Assembly: GCA_026390595.1 (NCBI GenBank)
Contig: JAPLFQ010000025.1
Coordinates: forward strand, 186,001-250,000
Length of the DNA stretch: 64,000 nt
From: Ignavibacteriales bacterium
GTDB lineage: Bacteria > Bacteroidota > Ignavibacteria > UBA10030
Direction of reading: 5' to 3'
How positions within the stretch are numbered: position 1 is the first letter of the stretch; each line of letters opens with the position of its first letter. The notes under the pieces were generated by a model. The model worked only from the letters and a program-made list of their open reading frames with translations. It made no database searches and was not told the origin of the DNA. A program made the translations under genes and the position numbers. Shown piece by piece: positions 15,735-23,220 of this stretch.

Positions 15735-16802
15735 ATGTTTGATAAGCTCGAGAAAATTGTAGAAAGAGTGCAGGAGATCCAGCAGCTTCTATCTGATCCG
15801 GCGATTGCCGCAGACCAGAAACGTTTTCGCGACCTGGGGCGGGAACTCCGTACGCTGGAACCGATCGTTGCCTCCTATCAACGATATAAAAAGGCAAGCA
15901 ACGACTACAAGGGGAGCAAGGAATTGCTCGAGTCTGCCGGTGATCCCGAGATGAAGGCGCTTGCACAGGAAGAATACGATACGCTGAAAGTGCAGGTCGC
16001 CGTTCTTGAAGAAGAGCTGAAGCTCCTCCTTGTTCCGCAGGATCCGAACGACACGAAGAACTTCATCATGGAGATTCGAGCGGGAACCGGGGGCGAGGAG
16101 GCCGCACTCTTTGCTTCTGATTTGTACCGGATGTACACCCGCTACGCGGAACGCAAGCGCTGGAAAGTCGAGCTGATGGACTGGAACGAGACCGGGAAGG
16201 GGGGCTTTAAGGAAGTTGTGTTCGCCGTGTCCGGCGAAAACGCCTTCGGTCAGATGAAATTTGAAAACGGCGTTCATCGCGTGCAGCGCGTGCCCGAGAC
16301 AGAGGCACAGGGCAGAGTTCACACCTCGGCAGCATCGGTGGTCGTGATGCCTGAAGTCGAAGAGGTTGAAGTCGAAATCAACCCGGCTGACCTGGACTTC
16401 GACACCTATCGGTCGGGGGGAAAAGGGGGGCAGAACGTCAACAAGGTGGAGACGGCGGTGCGTATCACACACAGGCCTTCCGGGATTATCGTGGCCTGCC
16501 AGCAGGAGCGCTCGCAGTTCCAGAATCGCGAACGGGCGATGAAGATGCTTCGGGCCAAGCTGTATGAATCCAAGGTGAACGAGCAGAACGCATCTGTTGC
16601 CGCGACGAGGAAGTCGATAGTCAAAAGCGGCGATCGAAGCGACAAGATCCGGACGTACAACTTTCCCCAAAACCGGATTACGGACCACCGGATTGGTCTG
16701 ACACTCTACAATCTAGCCGGCGTGATTGACGGTGATCTGGATGAGATGATTGAGAGATTGCGCGTGGCAGACAGAGCGGAAAAACTCCAGTCAGAGGTCT
16801 GA
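15735..16802 (+). CDS. prfA: Peptide chain release factor 1
   Basis: A 355-residue class I release factor that recognises UAA and UAG stop codons and triggers peptide release. The catalytic GGQ is in [10 protein letters not shown] (about residues 232-241). The stop-codon recognition motif is PxT (VPETEAQG, about residue 190), which marks RF1; RF2 would carry SPF. Length is normal. It follows the DUF1385 gene. No strong ribosome site is visible before the ATG. Its stop is 10 bases from the stop of the convergent tadA gene, with no obvious terminator between. PrmC, often nearby, is absent. Confidence 0.97.
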   Translation: MFDKLEKIVERVQEIQQLLSDPAIAADQKRFRDLGRELRTLEPIVASYQRYKKASNDYKGSKELLESAGDPEMKALAQEEYDTLKVQVAVLEEELKLLLVPQDPNDTKNFIMEIRAGTGGEEAALFASDLYRMYTRYAERKRWKVELMDWNETGKGGFKEVVFAVSGENAFGQMKFENGVHRVQRVPETEAQGRVHTSAASVVVMPEVEEVEVEINPADLDFDTYRSGGKGGQNVNKVETAVRITHRPSGIIVACQQERSQFQNRERAMKMLRAKLYESKVNEQNASVAATRKSIVKSGDRSDKIRTYNFPQNRITDHRIGLTLYNLAGVIDGDLDEMIERLRVADRAEKLQSEV

Positions 16803-16812
16803 TCGGGTATCG

Positions 16813-17280
16813 CTACTTCCGTGCACCGACCTTTCGTACTCTGCCAAAAAAAACCTTTAACAATTCTTCGCTTTCCCTGTCACAAACTCCGGAAATGACG
16901 TGTACCGTGTGGTTCAGGCGCTTGTCGTGCACGATGTTGTACAAGGTGCCGCAGGCCCCTGCTTTTGGGTCGAAGGTGGCAAATACAAGCGTAGGAATTC
17001 TCGACAGGACGATTGCTCCCGCGCACATTGAGCAGGGTTCGAGTGTAACGTAGAGAACGCAATCTTCGAGCCGACGAGACTCGAGATGGTTTGTGGCGGC
17101 GGTGATCGCGATCATTTCTGCATGGGCCGTCGGATCCTGTAACCGCTCGATCTGGTTGTGCCCGCGGCCGATGATCTTCCCCTTCTGCACGACAACCGCA
17201 CCGACGGGTACCTCATCCTCCTCGTATGCCCACTCAGCTTCGCGAAGGGCCTGTTTCATCCATTGATCGTGCTGGGTCAT
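16813..17280 (-). CDS. tadA: tRNA-adenosine deaminase (TadA family)
   Basis: A 155-residue zinc-dependent deaminase that should convert A34 to inosine in tRNA-Arg(ACG). The catalytic motif is TAHAEM (His and Glu near residue 58), with zinc Cys ligands in LEPCSMCAGAI (near residue 88). The VPVGAVVV start block is typical. The ATG at 17280 overlaps the end of the upstream kinase-like gene by 47 bases in another frame, implying cotranscription. A cytosine or guanine deaminase relative is possible, but the EDEVPVGAVVV and DPTAHAEM blocks favour TadA. Confidence 0.9.
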   Translation of the reverse strand: MTQHDQWMKQALREAEWAYEEDEVPVGAVVVQKGKIIGRGHNQIERLQDPTAHAEMIAITAATNHLESRRLEDCVLYVTLEPCSMCAGAIVLSRIPTLVFATFDPKAGACGTLYNIVHDKRLNHTVHVISGVCDRESEELLKVFFGRVRKVGARK

Positions 17281-17839
17281 CCTGTTTGCGTGGTGTAATA
17301 AGGCCGCCGACGGGAGAATCAACAGTCTCGATTCCCTGGGCATGGGCAAACTCGCGCAGTGTCGCTGAAATCCGTTCCGCGCTCTCTTTGATTTGCGTAA
17401 GGATGTCGAGAGACTCGGGTGTGCCTTCTCCTTTGCGCAGCGCGCGTTGAACATAGAGAAGGATGACAGTGAGGGGGTTGTTGATCTGGTGCTGCAGTGT
17501 GCGGATCAGTTGATGGGCGGTTTCCAGCTGCACACCCTTCAGCTCCAGCTCCTTTTCCCTCTCCAGCCGTATCTTCTCCTGTTCGTTCAACTTGTTGCGG
17601 TACTCGATGACTTTAACGAGGACGACGGCGAGAAGCCACATCCAGATGAGCGCATCGAATCGTTCAAAAATGCCCCTCACCTTAAAATGGGATTGTTTCA
17701 CGTCGCGGTAGAAGTTCATCGTCGTGACGAAGAAGTACGCATAGATGATGTAGCCAGAGAGCACCGCGGGATGCCTGATGAAAAAATCCCTTGCGGGCTT
17801 CAAGACCGTCATGAATTGCTGTCTGATCTGCTCAATCAT
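17234..17839 (-). CDS. Membrane protein with histidine-kinase dimerisation domain but no ATPase domain
   Basis: A protein of about 201 residues (ATG at 17839; a TTG at 17866 would add nine). Two membrane segments (about 27-41 and 63-78) are followed by a charged coiled coil (82-110). Then comes a HisKA-type dimerisation/phosphoacceptor helix, LQHQINNPLTVI, with the candidate phospho-His at 117, and a second helix (DILTQIKESAERISATLREF). The protein then ends: no N, G1 or G2 boxes follow. Overlap with tadA shows that this stop is real in the sequence given. It could be phosphorylated by a partner kinase, form heterodimers, or be a truncated remnant. On the minus strand, TTGATT with 17 bp to CACATT (around 17876-17904) may be its promoter. 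Confidence 0.75.
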   Translation of the reverse strand: MIEQIRQQFMTVLKPARDFFIRHPAVLSGYIIYAYFFVTTMNFYRDVKQSHFKVRGIFERFDALIWMWLLAVVLVKVIEYRNKLNEQEKIRLEREKELELKGVQLETAHQLIRTLQHQINNPLTVILLYVQRALRKGEGTPESLDILTQIKESAERISATLREFAHAQGIETVDSPVGGLITPRKQDDPARSMDETGPSRS

Positions 17840-18043
17840 CGAGGTAAGTTCTTTTCTGTCTTCCAATTTCGACTAATGTGCACAAAAAAAAGAGTGGAAT
17901 CAACGAATGATCGTTCCACGGAATGAACGCCATTCTGAATCCGGGTCCGAACAGATGGAAAGCCTCCAATTCACGTCAACGTGATTCTCAACCGCATCCC
18001 CGCACAGTACTGCGACTAACTGTGTACCAACCCTTTGTTGTGG

Positions 18044-18072
18044 TTGTGGAAATCGTTTCCTAACCTTACATT
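18044..18072 (+). promoter_or_regulatory. Possible glgX promoter
   Basis: TTGTGG (18044-18049), 17 bp, TACATT (18067-18072). Transcription would start near 18079, inside the palindrome CCCGC-AAT-GCGGG (about 18078-18090), so the mRNA would begin with a hairpin. This supports the ATG at 18114 rather than the ones inside that palindrome. Confidence 0.45.
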
Positions 18073-18113
18073 TGAGTCCCGCAATGCGGGAAATCAATTC
18101 ATTGGAATCGACT

Positions 18114-20219
18114 ATGACGAAGAAAAAGCAGAAGATATCGATACTGGATGTTGTGACGGAGCAGTTCGAAATTGTGCGCGGACACCCGCTTCCGCTCGGG
18201 CCCACATCCGTCCGGGGAGGCGTGAATTTTTCGCTCTTCTCCCGACACGCCACCGACGTGAGCCTCGTGCTGTTTGCCCAGGGGCAGGCGGAGCCGCTGG
18301 CGGAGTTTCCACTCGATCCCCGATACAACAAGACCGGGGATATTTGGCATGCGTGCATCCGGGGTCTCGACCCGGGAGTCGAATACGGATTCAGGGTTGA
18401 AATGTCCGGCAATCCCGCTCTTCACCTCCACAGGTTCGATGCCGACAAAATCCTGGTCGATCCGTATTCCCGCTCGCTGAGCGGAGGAGAAATCTGGGGC
18501 CGCGGACGGACAGACCGTCGCGCTTCCTGGCTCAGACGTTCTTGCGTCATCGATCCTGAATTCGATTGGAAGTACGATCAGCCTCTCAACAGGCACCTGG
18601 CTGATTCTATTATCTACGAGCTCCATGTCCGCGGTTTCACGCGCCATCCGTCATCCGGTGTCAGCCATCCGGGAACATTCCATGGCCTTTCGGAGAAGAT
18701 ACCCTACCTGAGGGACCTGGGGGTGACCGCTGTGGAGCTAATGCCCGTGAACGATTTTCTGGAGACTGATTGCCTGGTACGCAACCCGGCCACAGGAGAG
18801 CAGCTGTTGAACTTCTGGGGTTATCACCCCATCAGCTTCTTCGCATTGAAAGCTTCGTACGCTTCAAATCCCTCCCTCGGTGCCGAGGTCCGTGAATTCA
18901 AATCGATGGTCAAAGACTTCCATGATGCCGGTATAGAAGTGATCCTTGATATGGTCTTCAACCACACGGGTGAAGGGGATGAACAGGGGGCAACGATATC
19001 CTTCCGCGGACTCGACAACCCGATCTATTACATCGTCGATCCGAATACAGGCGGGTACCTCAATTTCTCTGGGTGCGGTAACACCATGAACTGCAATCAT
19101 CCGGTCGTGAGGGATCTAATACTCGGTTCCCTACGCTACTGGGTGACAGAGATGCACGTTGACGGTTTCCGATTTGATCTGGCATCCATTCTTGGGCGAG
19201 GAACAGACGGCAGCGTGCTCGCGAATCCGCCGCTGCTCGAACGGATCGCCGCTGATCCGGTTCTGGCCAACGTGAAGCTCATTGCCGAAGCATGGGATGC
19301 CGCCGGTCTTTATCAGGTGGGGAGTTTCCCGAGTTGGGGGCGTTGGGCTGAGTGGAATGCGCGCTTTCGCGACGATGTCCGGCAATTCTGGAAAGGGGAA
19401 CCTGACAAAGTGCGCTCGCTTGCGACGAGGTTCTGCGGGAGTGCTGACCTGTATCGCGGGAGCGGCAGGGCGCCGTTCCACAGCGTCAATTTCATTACGA
19501 GCCATGACGGATTCACGCTGGCCGATCTCGTGTCATACAACGAGAAACATAACGAGGCGAACGGGGAACAGAACCGCGACGGACTCAATGGGAATGACAG
19601 TTGGAACTGCGGGGAGGAGGGACCTACTGCGGATCCGTCGATCCAGAAGCTCCGCAATCGACAGATCAAGAACCTGGCCGCGACGCTCCTTCTCTCCCAG
19701 GGCGTCCCGATGATTTTGGCAGGAGATGAAATCGGGCGGACGCAGAGTGGAAACAACAACGCCTATTGCCAGGACAATGAAACCAGCTGGCTTGACTGGG
19801 TTGCTGCAGAAAACAACAAAGATCTGCTGAGGTTCTTCAAGTGCCTCATCGCGTTCCGGCTCAGTCACACGTTGTTCCGTCAGCGAAAATTCATTGGGCA
19901 AGGGTCTGAAATTCCAAGGATCATATGGCATGGCACCGAACCATACAGCCCGGATTGGTCGTGGCACTCGAAGTCGATTGCAGTGGAACTCCAGTTCGAC
20001 GGGCAGGATGACGACCTGTATTTCGTGTTCAACGCTTTCTCAGACGAACTGACCTTCCGTCTTCCGCCACCCGCGGGCGTGAGGCAATGGCGTCGATTCC
20101 TCGATACATCTCTCACCAGTCCCCACGATTTCGCGGATCCGGGCGACAAAGAAGCGACGATTGTGCAGGACGCTTACGTGGTCTCATCCCGCACAGTGAT
20201 TGGGTTGCGTCTGCACTAA
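18114..20219 (+). CDS. glgX: Glycogen debranching enzyme (GlgX-type)
   Basis: A 701-residue GH13 enzyme that hydrolyses alpha-1,6 branches of limit-dextrin-like glycogen. An N-terminal CBM48-like sandwich (HPLPLGPTSVRGGVNFSLF, about residues 20-115) precedes the TIM barrel. GH13 conserved regions are all present: DMVFNHTGEG (region I), GFRFDLAS (nucleophile Asp), EAWDAAG (acid/base Glu) and FITSHDGF (transition-state Asp). The block LLLSQGVPMILAGDEIGRTQSGNNN is typical of GlgX/TreX. The start was chosen because it lies downstream of a promoter-like sequence and hairpin. No other glycogen genes are adjacent. An isoamylase is the main alternative name. Confidence 0.95.
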   Translation: MTKKKQKISILDVVTEQFEIVRGHPLPLGPTSVRGGVNFSLFSRHATDVSLVLFAQGQAEPLAEFPLDPRYNKTGDIWHACIRGLDPGVEYGFRVEMSGNPALHLHRFDADKILVDPYSRSLSGGEIWGRGRTDRRASWLRRSCVIDPEFDWKYDQPLNRHLADSIIYELHVRGFTRHPSSGVSHPGTFHGLSEKIPYLRDLGVTAVELMPVNDFLETDCLVRNPATGEQLLNFWGYHPISFFALKASYASNPSLGAEVREFKSMVKDFHDAGIEVILDMVFNHTGEGDEQGATISFRGLDNPIYYIVDPNTGGYLNFSGCGNTMNCNHPVVRDLILGSLRYWVTEMHVDGFRFDLASILGRGTDGSVLANPPLLERIAADPVLANVKLIAEAWDAAGLYQVGSFPSWGRWAEWNARFRDDVRQFWKGEPDKVRSLATRFCGSADLYRGSGRAPFHSVNFITSHDGFTLADLVSYNEKHNEANGEQNRDGLNGNDSWNCGEEGPTADPSIQKLRNRQIKNLAATLLLSQGVPMILAGDEIGRTQSGNNNAYCQDNETSWLDWVAAENNKDLLRFFKCLIAFRLSHTLFRQRKFIGQGSEIPRIIWHGTEPYSPDWSWHSKSIAVELQFDGQDDDLYFVFNAFSDELTFRLPPPAGVRQWRRFLDTSLTSPHDFADPGDKEATIVQDAYVVSSRTVIGLRLH

Positions 20220-20270
20220 AAAGGTTTGTGCCGCAAGCGGGGGAGCGAAGATCGATTCCCCTGAACGGCA

Positions 20271-20313
20271 GAAAAACAAGAAGGCCCGGAATCGTTACTT
20301 GATTTCGGGCCTT
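20271..20313 (-). terminator. Rho-independent terminator of the pilin-like operon
   Basis: A stem of 13 bp (20281-20293 with 20301-20313, one G-T pair) and a 7-base loop. Read on the minus strand it is followed by CTTGTTTTTC (20280 down to 20271), a good U-tract. It ends the minus-strand operon (stop at 20363) and may also serve glgX from the other side. Confidence 0.75.
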
Positions 20314-20362
20314 CCACTGTAATTTAGCTTCTTCAGATCAAACCAAACTCCCGGTCGCTGCG

Positions 20363-21595
20363 CTAACGTTCATACCAGGAGAGAATCTCATAGCTACCTG
20401 TCGTTGGATAGAAAGGTGGATTTCGATTCATCATCCGATCGTCATACCTGTAGCTTTTTGAGAAGCCGGAGTTCACGACGCCACCAGAGAGCGTGCCGAC
20501 TGCGGCGCGCTGTTTCTGTGAGATTCCTCCAAGCAAGTTGATTCTTCCCCGAATATCACCGTTGTTGTACTGCTCGACGCCCAATCCCCCTTTCAGAGAA
20601 AAAAGAGCTCCCTGAATTGTGACGTCGTTGGCGTTGTTGGCGTTGTTCGTGATGACGATGCTGTCTTCAGCACACAGACCGAGCAGATCCGGCGGGTTAG
20701 GGTGGTCCAACGGGTTTCGGCAATAGGCAACGCTGCTATCAAGATACATTTTCCCCTTACCCGCTTTTCCCCCCGATTGAACTGAAAGCGTCAACTGGCC
20801 TTTGAACTTCCCCTTGATGCGGACATTTCCGCTGTCGATCAGGAGAGCACCGTTTGGGCAGTAGGTGCTTATGAGCACTCTTGTGGCTGCCGCTGCTCCG
20901 ATCTTGATTGTCATATATCCGGTGCTCGCGCTATCGAAGGCGATAGTCACATCCGAACCATGGATGTACTTCCCTCCGCTGATGGCTGCATTCTTCAATG
21001 GGGCGAAATCCGTCGGCATTGGAATGTCGATGCCTGACTGATATCCGTTGTGGAACTCGGGCGTTGTGGTTGCCGGGCTTTTCGTCATCCCCAGCTTGTT
21101 CGTCACTTTGCCCCAGAAGACCGGATTAGCTATAGGCGGCGTGCCTCCATTGACAGTCATCTTGTCCTGGGTGTGGAACGGTCCGAAGATGGTGTCCTTG
21201 CCCGCCCAGTTGATTGCTCCCTCGATCTGACTGTAATATGCGAACTTCGAGAAATTGCTCTGTCCCCATACGATGCTGACGGTGTCGAGATATCCTTTGT
21301 AGTTGCTCGCAGCCGTCAACCGTATTCTTCCGAGCGAGTCCTCTGTCTTCGTCCAGAGATTCACGGTGCCGCCGCCAAAAGCGAGGCCTGTCCATTTTGG
21401 GAAGGCATTCGGCACGCGGTAGATGACATTGCATCCCATATTGGCGACACCCGCGGCGATATTGTGCGACGCGGCCCTGGTGTAGTAATTGACAACATTA
21501 TTGTAGGCATCAGAGGAAACAGCTGAAAGGTTGAACCCTTTCAGCAAGAGGGCCATACTGAACCCCATAACCATGATCAATGACGATCGTCCCAT
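20363..21595 (-). CDS. PilX/DUF4900-like pilin-associated protein, third gene of the operon
   Basis: A 410-residue protein starting MGRSSLIMVMGFSMALLLKG: a hydrophobic N-terminal segment directly after the start, with no basic leader and no prepilin Glu. A short helical stretch (VSSDAYNNVVNYYTRAASHNIAAGVANMG) resembles PilX-like N-terminal helices. The rest is beta-rich: IEGAINWAGKDTIFGPFHTQDKMTVNG, then GGKYIHGSDV and SIVITNNANNANDVTIQGALFS, which read like a beta-helix or adhesin repeat. It is 17 bases downstream of the PilW-like gene and ends before a strong terminator. Assembly into a pilus is inference; it could instead be a secreted or surface protein tied to a pseudopilus. Confidence 0.7.
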   Translation of the reverse strand: MGRSSLIMVMGFSMALLLKGFNLSAVSSDAYNNVVNYYTRAASHNIAAGVANMGCNVIYRVPNAFPKWTGLAFGGGTVNLWTKTEDSLGRIRLTAASNYKGYLDTVSIVWGQSNFSKFAYYSQIEGAINWAGKDTIFGPFHTQDKMTVNGGTPPIANPVFWGKVTNKLGMTKSPATTTPEFHNGYQSGIDIPMPTDFAPLKNAAISGGKYIHGSDVTIAFDSASTGYMTIKIGAAAATRVLISTYCPNGALLIDSGNVRIKGKFKGQLTLSVQSGGKAGKGKMYLDSSVAYCRNPLDHPNPPDLLGLCAEDSIVITNNANNANDVTIQGALFSLKGGLGVEQYNNGDIRGRINLLGGISQKQRAAVGTLSGGVVNSGFSKSYRYDDRMMNRNPPFYPTTGSYEILSWYER

Positions 21596-21612
21596 CTGTG
21601 GTTCCTCTCTCC

Positions 21613-22254
21613 TTATCTGCTTTTTAGATTCCTGGCCGCCAGGCGAAGCTGTCGCCAGAACACCTGAAAGTCCTGGACGCTATCGGTCCCTCCCGCGGAA
21701 GCTCGCCACTGTTCGGAGAACTTGTACGGGCTCTGGCAGGCGATCGAGATTTGGATTTCGTAGATCTCGTCAGGGCTTGACACCGGAGCCGTCATTTCCG
21801 TGCGGTTCAATCTGAAATACCTCAATCTGAACTGCGTCACGCCGAGATTCCATCCCTTTGGCGTCCCATTGTTGACGACGCGATAGATAAGCCGGTCATT
21901 AGGATTCGGCGTTTGATTGACGATGTTGTCATTGGTACCGCCGATGTACCAGCGAATTGAGTCCTTGTTCCCGGCATTGTTTACATCCGTCCAGAACGTG
22001 ATATCGGATGTATCTGCTCTTCTGAATGAATCTGATGACTTTGGGATCTTCGTCCAATCCCTGCAATATCCTATCTGGCGAAAATCATGCTCGATCCAGC
22101 CGACGAGGGTTGTGATATTTTGCTGAAGAATGACGCTGCCGTTGTACACCGTCGTGGATTCGTTCGCCTGAGCGTTCAGTCTGAGCGCGATCAGAAGAAG
22201 CACCCCGGCCATGACAGCGGACGTTATGATGTCGAGAATAGTACTTGTGCCCAT
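21613..22254 (-). CDS. PilW-like pilin protein, second gene of the operon
   Basis: A 213-residue protein. The N-terminus is MGTSTILDIITSAVMAGVLLL, a hydrophobic helix without the canonical G-FxxxE prepilin site. After it comes ILQQNITTLVGWIEHDFRQIGY, close to the conserved helix of PilW/GspJ proteins (xxEHDLRxxGY), then a beta-rich C-terminal domain. The ribosome site AGGTGA contains the stop codon of the preceding gene, so translation is coupled. The assignment rests on operon order (PilV-, PilW-, PilX-like) and this helix; sequence similarity is otherwise low. Confidence 0.7.
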   Translation of the reverse strand: MGTSTILDIITSAVMAGVLLLIALRLNAQANESTTVYNGSVILQQNITTLVGWIEHDFRQIGYCRDWTKIPKSSDSFRRADTSDITFWTDVNNAGNKDSIRWYIGGTNDNIVNQTPNPNDRLIYRVVNNGTPKGWNLGVTQFRLRYFRLNRTEMTAPVSSPDEIYEIQISIACQSPYKFSEQWRASAGGTDSVQDFQVFWRQLRLAARNLKSR

Positions 22255-22258
22255 AGGA

Positions 22259-22828
22259 TCACCTGAACCACCAGTAACTGTATATGTATGACATGATTAC
22301 TGTATCGGGTTTCGCTTTGCCGGACGCTGTGGTCTCTCCCCACGGCACGATTGTAGGCCACACCTTCACAATCATTTTCTTGTGCCAGGTTCGCGTGTTG
22401 AGCTTGAAATCGGGAGCCGTCGTGTCTACGTAGAATACCTCGGCTTTTATATGGAAGGAATCGACTCCAGCGACATACATGACATATGGTGTATTGTACC
22501 AGGAGTTATAATCATCGAAATCATCGAAACCCTTGTTTACATCCGTGTAGTTGTCGTCGGCTTCTTTGCCGAGCAAGGTTGGGTCGGTAAGCTGTGCCAG
22601 GGCTGTAATGACCATGCCGCTAGCTACCGTATCGCTCGCGCTGTAATGGTCGAACGCCTTTCCGGCCGCTTCTTCAATGATGGATTCCGCGAGCGAAACG
22701 GAGTAGATATCGATTTCAGTCTGGTTGATGATCGTGCCGTATTGCAACGAAGTACGATTCGTCAGCAGTACCGTAAAGCTAAGGAGTACCAAGGCTCCCA
22801 TAGTGAGGATCGTTTGACCCGTGCCCAC
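22259..22828 (-). CDS. PilV-like pilin protein, first gene of the operon
   Basis: A 189-residue protein with GTG start; GAGGAAGGA lies 7 bases upstream. The N-terminus MGTGQTILTMGALVLLSFTVLL is a hydrophobic helix, again starting Met-Gly and without prepilin Glu. YSVSLAESIIEEAAGKAFD (about residues 42-60) resembles the amphipathic helix of PilV/GspI minor pilins. A strong promoter lies at 22910-22938, and a 7-bp palindrome occupies the leader. The three genes share the Met-Gly start and architecture, so they probably work together at the cell envelope. Confidence 0.7.
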   Translation of the reverse strand: MGTGQTILTMGALVLLSFTVLLTNRTSLQYGTIINQTEIDIYSVSLAESIIEEAAGKAFDHYSASDTVASGMVITALAQLTDPTLLGKEADDNYTDVNKGFDDFDDYNSWYNTPYVMYVAGVDSFHIKAEVFYVDTTAPDFKLNTRTWHKKMIVKVWPTIVPWGETTASGKAKPDTVIMSYIYSYWWFR

Positions 22829-22867
22829 AGTATCGTCCTTCCTCTAATTCACATTGGTTGTTCAAAA

Positions 22868-22886
22868 TGAGGGACACTTTCCCTCA
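22868..22886. promoter_or_regulatory. Palindrome in the leader of the pilin-like operon
   Basis: TGAGGGA (22868-22874), 5-base loop, TCCCTCA (22880-22886). It lies between the promoter (22910-22938, minus) and the start codon at 22828, so it would fold in the mRNA leader or serve as an operator. Confidence 0.45.
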
Positions 22887-22909
22887 CGGGATCTTCCGCT
22901 CGCTGGGGT

Positions 22910-22938
22910 ATGATACCATATTTTGGAAGTCATGTCAA
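22910..22938 (-). promoter_or_regulatory. Sigma-70-like promoter of the pilin-like operon
   Basis: On the minus strand TTGACA (22938-22933), exactly 17 bp, TATCAT (22915-22910). This is one of the best matches in the window and gives a leader of about 75 bases. Confidence 0.75.
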
Positions 22939-23220
22939 ATGACGCGTATCACAGGGCCTTTGAGCGTGTTCCCCAGGTGCCGGAGGATGATGATTTCAAG
23001 ACCCGCAGGGCGACAAATCACATACGCAGTGATTCAATCTGCGTGCCACACAGCATTTGAATCGAGGAGAGGTTTCTACGGGGGTTTTTGGTCCGGCCGA
23101 AGTGGAGATTCTACATTTTACAGGCCAAGATGAGAAAGTGTCTCAAGTTGTGCAGGAATATCTGTCGCATTGAAGGTCGGGTAGGGGTGCCGCAGGAAAG
23201 TCCTTTATCACCAAGGGGGG
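22939..23220. other. Intergenic region, no gene seen
   Basis: Between the pilin-operon promoter and the end of the minus-strand exoprotein gene. A plus-strand reading frame crosses it but has no ribosome site and no recognisable product. No clear terminator was found for the exoprotein; nothing else supported. Confidence 0.4.

Noticed and set aside
22858-23133. 91-codon plus-strand frame before the large exoprotein
   Set aside because: Runs through the pilin-operon promoter, has no ribosome site and no recognisable features.
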